Assembly (NCBI RefSeq): GCF_002943415.1
Contig: NZ_PTQZ01000023.1
Location: 1 to 12,546 of the forward strand
DNA from: Amnimonas aquatica
GTDB taxonomy: Bacteria; Pseudomonadota; Gammaproteobacteria; Pseudomonadales; Moraxellaceae
Reading direction: 5' to 3'
DNA length: 12,546 nt
The notes beneath the pieces were generated by a model that ran no database searches, was not told the DNA's origin, and saw only the letters and a list, made by a program, of their open reading frames with translations. This document shows, piece after piece, positions 8,484 to 12,546 of this stretch. Every line of letters starts with the position of its first letter. The first letter of the stretch is position 1. Made by a program: the position numbers and the translations under genes.

Positions 8484-9989
8484 TCAGGCGAAGTCCAGCG
8501 TCAGGCCCAGTCCCGCGAAATAGTCCTGCTCCTGCTCCAGGTCGGCGCAGGTCAGCGGACGCGTGTTCAGCCAGCCGCGCGGGAAGCGCAGCGTGAAACT
8601 GTCGCCATCGACCTTCAGCTTCGGTGCCGGCAGGTCATCGCGGCTGCGGCTGTGGTGCAGCAGCACGGCCAGGCGCAGCAGCAGGCAGAGGTGGAACAGC
8701 GCCGGGCCGCCGGCCTGCAGCAGCGCCTGCACCTGCTCCTGGCGCATGCGACGACGGTGCAGGCCGACCAGCAGCGACAGCCGCTCCTGGTCCGGGCGCG
8801 AGAAGCCGGCGAGATCGGAATGCAGCAGCAGGTAGGCGCCGTGCTTGTGGTAGCCGCTGTGCGAGATCGCCTGGCCGATCTCGTGCAGCTGTGCTGCGCG
8901 CTCCAGCAGCGTGGCATCCTCGGGGCGGATGTCGGCGGCCGGACGGCTCTGGCGCAGCAGGTCGAGCGCGGTGTCGGCGACACGCGCGGCGAAGGCCGGG
9001 TCGATGCTGTAGCGTTGCTGCAGCGAGGTCACCGTGCGGTCGCGTATGTCGACGTCCTGGAAGCGCCCGAGCAGGTCGTGCAGCACGCCTTCGCGCAGGG
9101 CGCCGTCGGAGTAGCCCAGCGTGTCCAGGCCCAGCGACTGGAAGATCGCGCTGATGATGGCGAAGCCGGCCGGCATGATTGCGCGCCGGTCTTCCTTGAG
9201 GCCGGGCAGGTCGAGCTCGCTGACATGGCGGTGCTGCAGCAGCAGCTCGCGCAGACGTTCGATGTGCTCCGCCGTGATGATGCCGTCGGCGTCCGACCAC
9301 CCCAGCTGCTGGATCACCGTGCGCACGGCCTTGATGGTGCCGGAGGAGCCGATGGCGGTCTGCCAGCCCTCGGCCAGGTAGGCACCGGCGATGGCCGACA
9401 GCTCCTGGCGCGCCGCGGTCACCGCCTTGTCCAGCGCCTTGGCGCTGATCTGCCCGTCGGCGAAGAAGCGCTGCGTGTAGCTGACACAGCCCATGTGCAG
9501 CGACTCGGTCAGCAGCGGTTCGTGGCGGTCGCCGATGATGAATTCGGTGGAGCCGCCGCCGATGTCGATGACCAGCCGCCGGCCCTGCCCGGCAAGTGTC
9601 TGCGACACGCCGACATAGATCAGCCGGGCCTCTTCGCGGCCGGCGATGATTTCCACCGGGTGGTTGAGCACGGTCTCCGCGCGCTGCACGAATTCACGGG
9701 CGTTGCGCGCCACGCGCAGCGCGTTGGTGGCGACGATGCGCATGCGCCGCGGCTCGACACCGGCGAGCTGCTGGCCGAAGCGCGACAGGCAGGCGAGGCC
9801 GCGTTCCTGCGCGGCCTCGTCGAGGTGGTCGTCCTGGTCCAGGCCGGCGGCCAGCTGGACCTTCTCGGACAGGCTCTCGGTGATGCGGATGACACCATGG
9901 TCGAGACGGGCTATCGCGATGTGAAAGCTGTTGGAGCCAAGATCCACGGCAGCCATCAGGCCATCATCAAGGCGAAGGTTGCGCGTCAT
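8484..9989 (-). CDS. ppx: Exopolyphosphatase
   Basis: Ppx processively releases phosphate from the ends of polyphosphate and belongs to the Ppx/GppA phosphatase group with an actin/HSP70-like fold. The product has 501 residues (E. coli Ppx 513). The N-terminal half has the phosphate loop AAVDLGSNSFHI (D16-L-G-S-N-S21), the catalytic GREEARLIYVG with E119-E120, and the second glycine-rich loop DIGGGSTEF (142-150). The C-terminal half (about 310-501) is the HD-like helical region with HEIGQAISHSGYHKHGAYLL and HRRRM. The start at 9989 is supported by GGGAGA five bases upstream and the onset of conserved sequence. A longer frame to 10175 runs across the divergent trxA promoter. GppA is the alternative, but length and position opposite ppk1 favour Ppx. 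A lone TACACT (minus strand, 10064-10059) could be its -10. I see no Pho box upstream. Confidence 0.93.
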   Translation of the reverse strand: MTRNLRLDDGLMAAVDLGSNSFHIAIARLDHGVIRITESLSEKVQLAAGLDQDDHLDEAAQERGLACLSRFGQQLAGVEPRRMRIVATNALRVARNAREFVQRAETVLNHPVEIIAGREEARLIYVGVSQTLAGQGRRLVIDIGGGSTEFIIGDRHEPLLTESLHMGCVSYTQRFFADGQISAKALDKAVTAARQELSAIAGAYLAEGWQTAIGSSGTIKAVRTVIQQLGWSDADGIITAEHIERLRELLLQHRHVSELDLPGLKEDRRAIMPAGFAIISAIFQSLGLDTLGYSDGALREGVLHDLLGRFQDVDIRDRTVTSLQQRYSIDPAFAARVADTALDLLRQSRPAADIRPEDATLLERAAQLHEIGQAISHSGYHKHGAYLLLHSDLAGFSRPDQERLSLLVGLHRRRMRQEQVQALLQAGGPALFHLCLLLRLAVLLHHSRSRDDLPAPKLKVDGDSFTLRFPRGWLNTRPLTCADLEQEQDYFAGLGLTLDFA

Positions 9990-10080
9990 CGGCGTCTCCC
10001 GGTCAGGTGCTGGTTTTCGGGCGCCCGCCCGGTTTGTGAGGCAGGGTGAAGATTCCCGAGTGTAGCGTACCCCCCTCGTG

Positions 10081-10111
10081 TTGCATGCATTTGTCAGCAG
10101 TGGTGTATCAT
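10081..10111 (+). promoter_or_regulatory. Possible trxA promoter
   Basis: TATCAT (10106-10111) is a five-of-six -10 hexamer. The nearest usable -35 is TTGCAT (10081-10086) at a long 19-base spacing; TTGTCA at 10091-10096 is too close. Transcription would start near 10118, leaving about 28 bases before the trxA ATG. The region is shared with the divergent ppx gene. Confidence 0.4.
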
Positions 10112-10146
10112 GAATGACCATCCCCTTCCGACGACGGAGTGACATG

Positions 10147-10476
10147 ATGAGCAGCGAGCTGATCGTCCACACCACCGATGCAAATTTCGAAGCCGACGTG
10201 CTTCAGGCCGACGGCCCGGTTCTGGTCGACTACTGGGCACCGTGGTGCGGACCCTGCAAGATGATCGCGCCGGTGCTCGACGCCATCGCTGGTGAGTACG
10301 AAGGCCGCCTGAAGATCGTCAAGGTCAATGTCGACGACAACGGCGCCACCGCTGCCAAGTTCGGCGTGCGCGGCATCCCGACTCTGAGCGTGTTCAAGGG
10401 CGGCGCCGTGGCGGCCACCAAGGTCGGCGCGCTGTCCAAGTCGCAGTTGACAGCGTTCATCGACTCCACTATATAA
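10147..10476 (+). CDS. trxA: Thioredoxin 1
   Basis: TrxA is the general cytoplasmic protein-disulfide reductase, kept reduced by thioredoxin reductase, and serves ribonucleotide reductase and other enzymes. The 109-residue product is a single thioredoxin fold, the same size as E. coli TrxA. The active site is W33-C34-G35-P36-C37 and the cis-proline is P78 in [15 protein letters not shown] near the C-terminus is also conserved. Two adjacent ATGs (10144, 10147) are possible. The second is preferred because GGAG at 10136-10139 then lies seven bases away and the protein aligns as MSSELIVH with the family. An upstream ATG at 10114 falls just downstream of the -10 element. It is divergent from ppx and upstream of rho, the arrangement seen in Pseudomonas and E. 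coli (trxA-rho). Confidence 0.96.
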   Translation: MSSELIVHTTDANFEADVLQADGPVLVDYWAPWCGPCKMIAPVLDAIAGEYEGRLKIVKVNVDDNGATAAKFGVRGIPTLSVFKGGAVAATKVGALSKSQLTAFIDSTI

Positions 10477-10482
10477 GTTTCA

Positions 10483-10514
10483 CGGACGGCCTGCGGAAAG
10501 CCCGCGGCCGTCCG
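10483..10514 (+). terminator. Strong hairpin after trxA
   Basis: CGGACGGCC (10483-10491) pairs with GGCCGTCCG (10506-10514). After a bulged T the stem continues GCGG (10493-10496) with CCGC (10502-10505), closing on a five-base loop. There is no T-tract after it. It begins six bases after the trxA stop and may end the trxA message, stabilise its 3' end, or act in the rho leader. Confidence 0.6.
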
Positions 10515-10676
10515 GTTCCGACCCGATCTGCTTGCCTTAGTCACGTTCCCCTCGATCCTCCACGCGCGCTGCCATCCTGACGCTGCCCCCGTGTCCGTGA
10601 TCCCTCGTCGAACGCCATTGCCACCGCCGGCACGAGCAGATGGAGTCGCCCTCATCCTTCCAGCTGAATCCACGGT
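10515..10676 (+). promoter_or_regulatory. C-rich, G-poor rho leader, candidate rut site for autoregulation
   Basis: Counting by eye from 10521 to 10660 gives about 60 C against 31 G. The first 70 bases are about 33 C and 13 G, with many separated YC dinucleotides and no strong hairpin. Such C-over-G unstructured RNA is the known loading signal for Rho. In E. coli rho represses itself by attenuation in its leader. I see no convincing separate rho promoter or good ribosome site before 10677, so rho may be partly cotranscribed with trxA. Confidence 0.5.
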
Positions 10677-11936
<1,260 letters not shown>

Positions 11937-11952
11937 GCGCCCGCCACTCCGG

Positions 11953-11978
11953 AAAAGCCCTCTTCGCGAGGGCTTTTT
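11953..11978 (+). terminator. Intrinsic terminator of rho
   Basis: AAAAGCCCTC (11953-11962) pairs with GAGGGCTTTT (11968-11977) around the loop TTCGC, followed by T. It is 17 bases after the rho stop and has the usual stem plus T-tract form. Between it and the next start codon (11979-12193) lie 215 bases with no gene and no convincing promoter. Confidence 0.92.
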
Positions 11979-12193
11979 CATGCCCGCCGTTCGTGTCGCG
12001 AATGTGGTCGCGGGCGTGGTCTCGGGTGTGACCATGGGTGGCGGGCGGCCCCGCTCGGCCTGAATGTGGAGACTTCTTGAAGACCGCCCGGCCGTGGTCA
12101 TCGCCACCTGTCAGGGGGCGTTCTGGGTAATGTCACCGCCGGCATGGTCCGGACGGTTCAAGCCATGACGGCCCCGACCAAAGGAGATCCACC

Positions 12194-12546
12194 ATGAAGA
12201 AATCCACGCTGCTGCCCTTCGCCCTGCCGCTGGCCGCGCTCATGCTGAGCGCCGCGGCGCATGCCGGCCCCGACCACAAGTTCCACGGTGCCAAGCCGGG
12301 CGGTCCCGATCGCTTCATCGAGGCCATCGACAAGCGCGCCGGGCTGGAGCTGACCGACAGTCAGAAGCAGCAGATCGACAAGGTGCTGAGCGAAGAGCGT
12401 GCCAAGCACGAGGCCATCCGCAAGGACTCCCAGGCGCGCATCGACAAGGTGCTGACGCCGGAGCAGCGTGCCAAGCGCGACCAGTTCCTGAAGGATTCGG
12501 CAGCCAGGCAGGCGGAGCGGCTGGAGCAGCGCGCCGGACAGCTGCA
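12194..12546 (+). CDS. Spy/CpxP-family periplasmic protein (5' part, cut by window end)
   Basis: The visible 117 residues start with a clear signal peptide (about 1-24: MKKSTLLPFALPL, then a hydrophobic core ending AAAHA-G). A Gly/His/Lys-rich stretch (HKFHGAKPGGPDR) follows, then a helical charged region with the two LTxxQ-type motifs of the family, LTDSQKQQ (about 55-62) and LTPEQRAK (about 88-95). Spy and CpxP are periplasmic ATP-independent chaperones induced by envelope or metal stress. Assignment to this superfamily is from the repeated LTxxQ motifs and secretion signal; the exact member is not clear. The start is strongly supported by AAAGGAGAT at 12180-12188, the best ribosome site in the window. 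The stop codon lies beyond the right edge. No CpxR-like repeat is obvious upstream. Confidence 0.75.
   Translation, partial: MKKSTLLPFALPLAALMLSAAAHAGPDHKFHGAKPGGPDRFIEAIDKRAGLELTDSQKQQIDKVLSEERAKHEAIRKDSQARIDKVLTPEQRAKRDQFLKDSAARQAERLEQRAGQL

Noticed and set aside
8652..10049. A 465-codon plus-strand open frame opposite ppx
   Set aside because: It lies antisense to ppx, whose motifs are all intact on the other strand. Its composition is typical of a GC-rich shadow frame.
10059..10100. Pho box upstream of ppx
   Set aside because: Only a single CTGACAA heptamer is present on the minus strand, with no second heptamer 11 bases away.

Overview
The window is a GC-rich chromosomal segment from a gammaproteobacterium. 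The gene order (dsbB, FKBP isomerase, AlgP-like KPAA-repeat protein, YheS-type ABC-F, hemB, ppk1, ppx, trxA, rho) matches, from memory, the algP-hemB-ppk-ppx-trxA-rho neighbourhood of Pseudomonas. The lysine/proline/alanine repeat protein and Mg-type HemB fit that group or its relatives (for example Nevskiales or Xanthomonadales). I cannot name the genus. There is no sign of a mobile element, prophage, CRISPR array or tRNA; this is core chromosome.

Layout. 1-65: tail of an unidentified upstream gene. 80-574: dsbB, a disulfide-generating membrane protein, ending at a bidirectional terminator shared with the convergent fkpA (637-1428, minus), a periplasmic prolyl isomerase. A 191-base AT-richer divergent promoter region separates fkpA from an algP-like gene (1620-2489). 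The 3' part of that gene is a 24-bp tandem array encoding AAKPAAKP. A strong terminator follows, then the ABC-F ATPase yheS (2562-4487). A convergent yigI-type acyl-CoA thioesterase (4539-5072, minus) is divergent from hemB (5274-6308).

The second half holds polyphosphate metabolism. ppk1 (6377-8443) makes polyphosphate and is preceded by a textbook PhoB box plus -10 element. The convergent ppx (8484-9989, minus) degrades polyphosphate, and the two stop codons flank a GC-rich hairpin. ppx is divergent from trxA (10147-10476, thioredoxin). rho (10677-11936, transcription terminator) follows after a C-rich, G-poor leader that looks like a rut site for autoregulation. The window ends inside a Spy/CpxP-like periplasmic chaperone gene (12194 onward).

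Themes: envelope and redox folding (DsbB, FkpA, TrxA, Spy/CpxP-like) and phosphate-storage control (ppk1, ppx). I see no wholly new system. The most unusual observation is that the 3' end of fkpA carries, in inverted orientation and the same reading phase, a 36-bp stretch matching the algP repeat array at 34 of 36 positions. This suggests sequence exchange between the tails of two divergent neighbours. The Pho-box promoter of ppk1 and the rut-like rho leader are the clearest regulatory signals.
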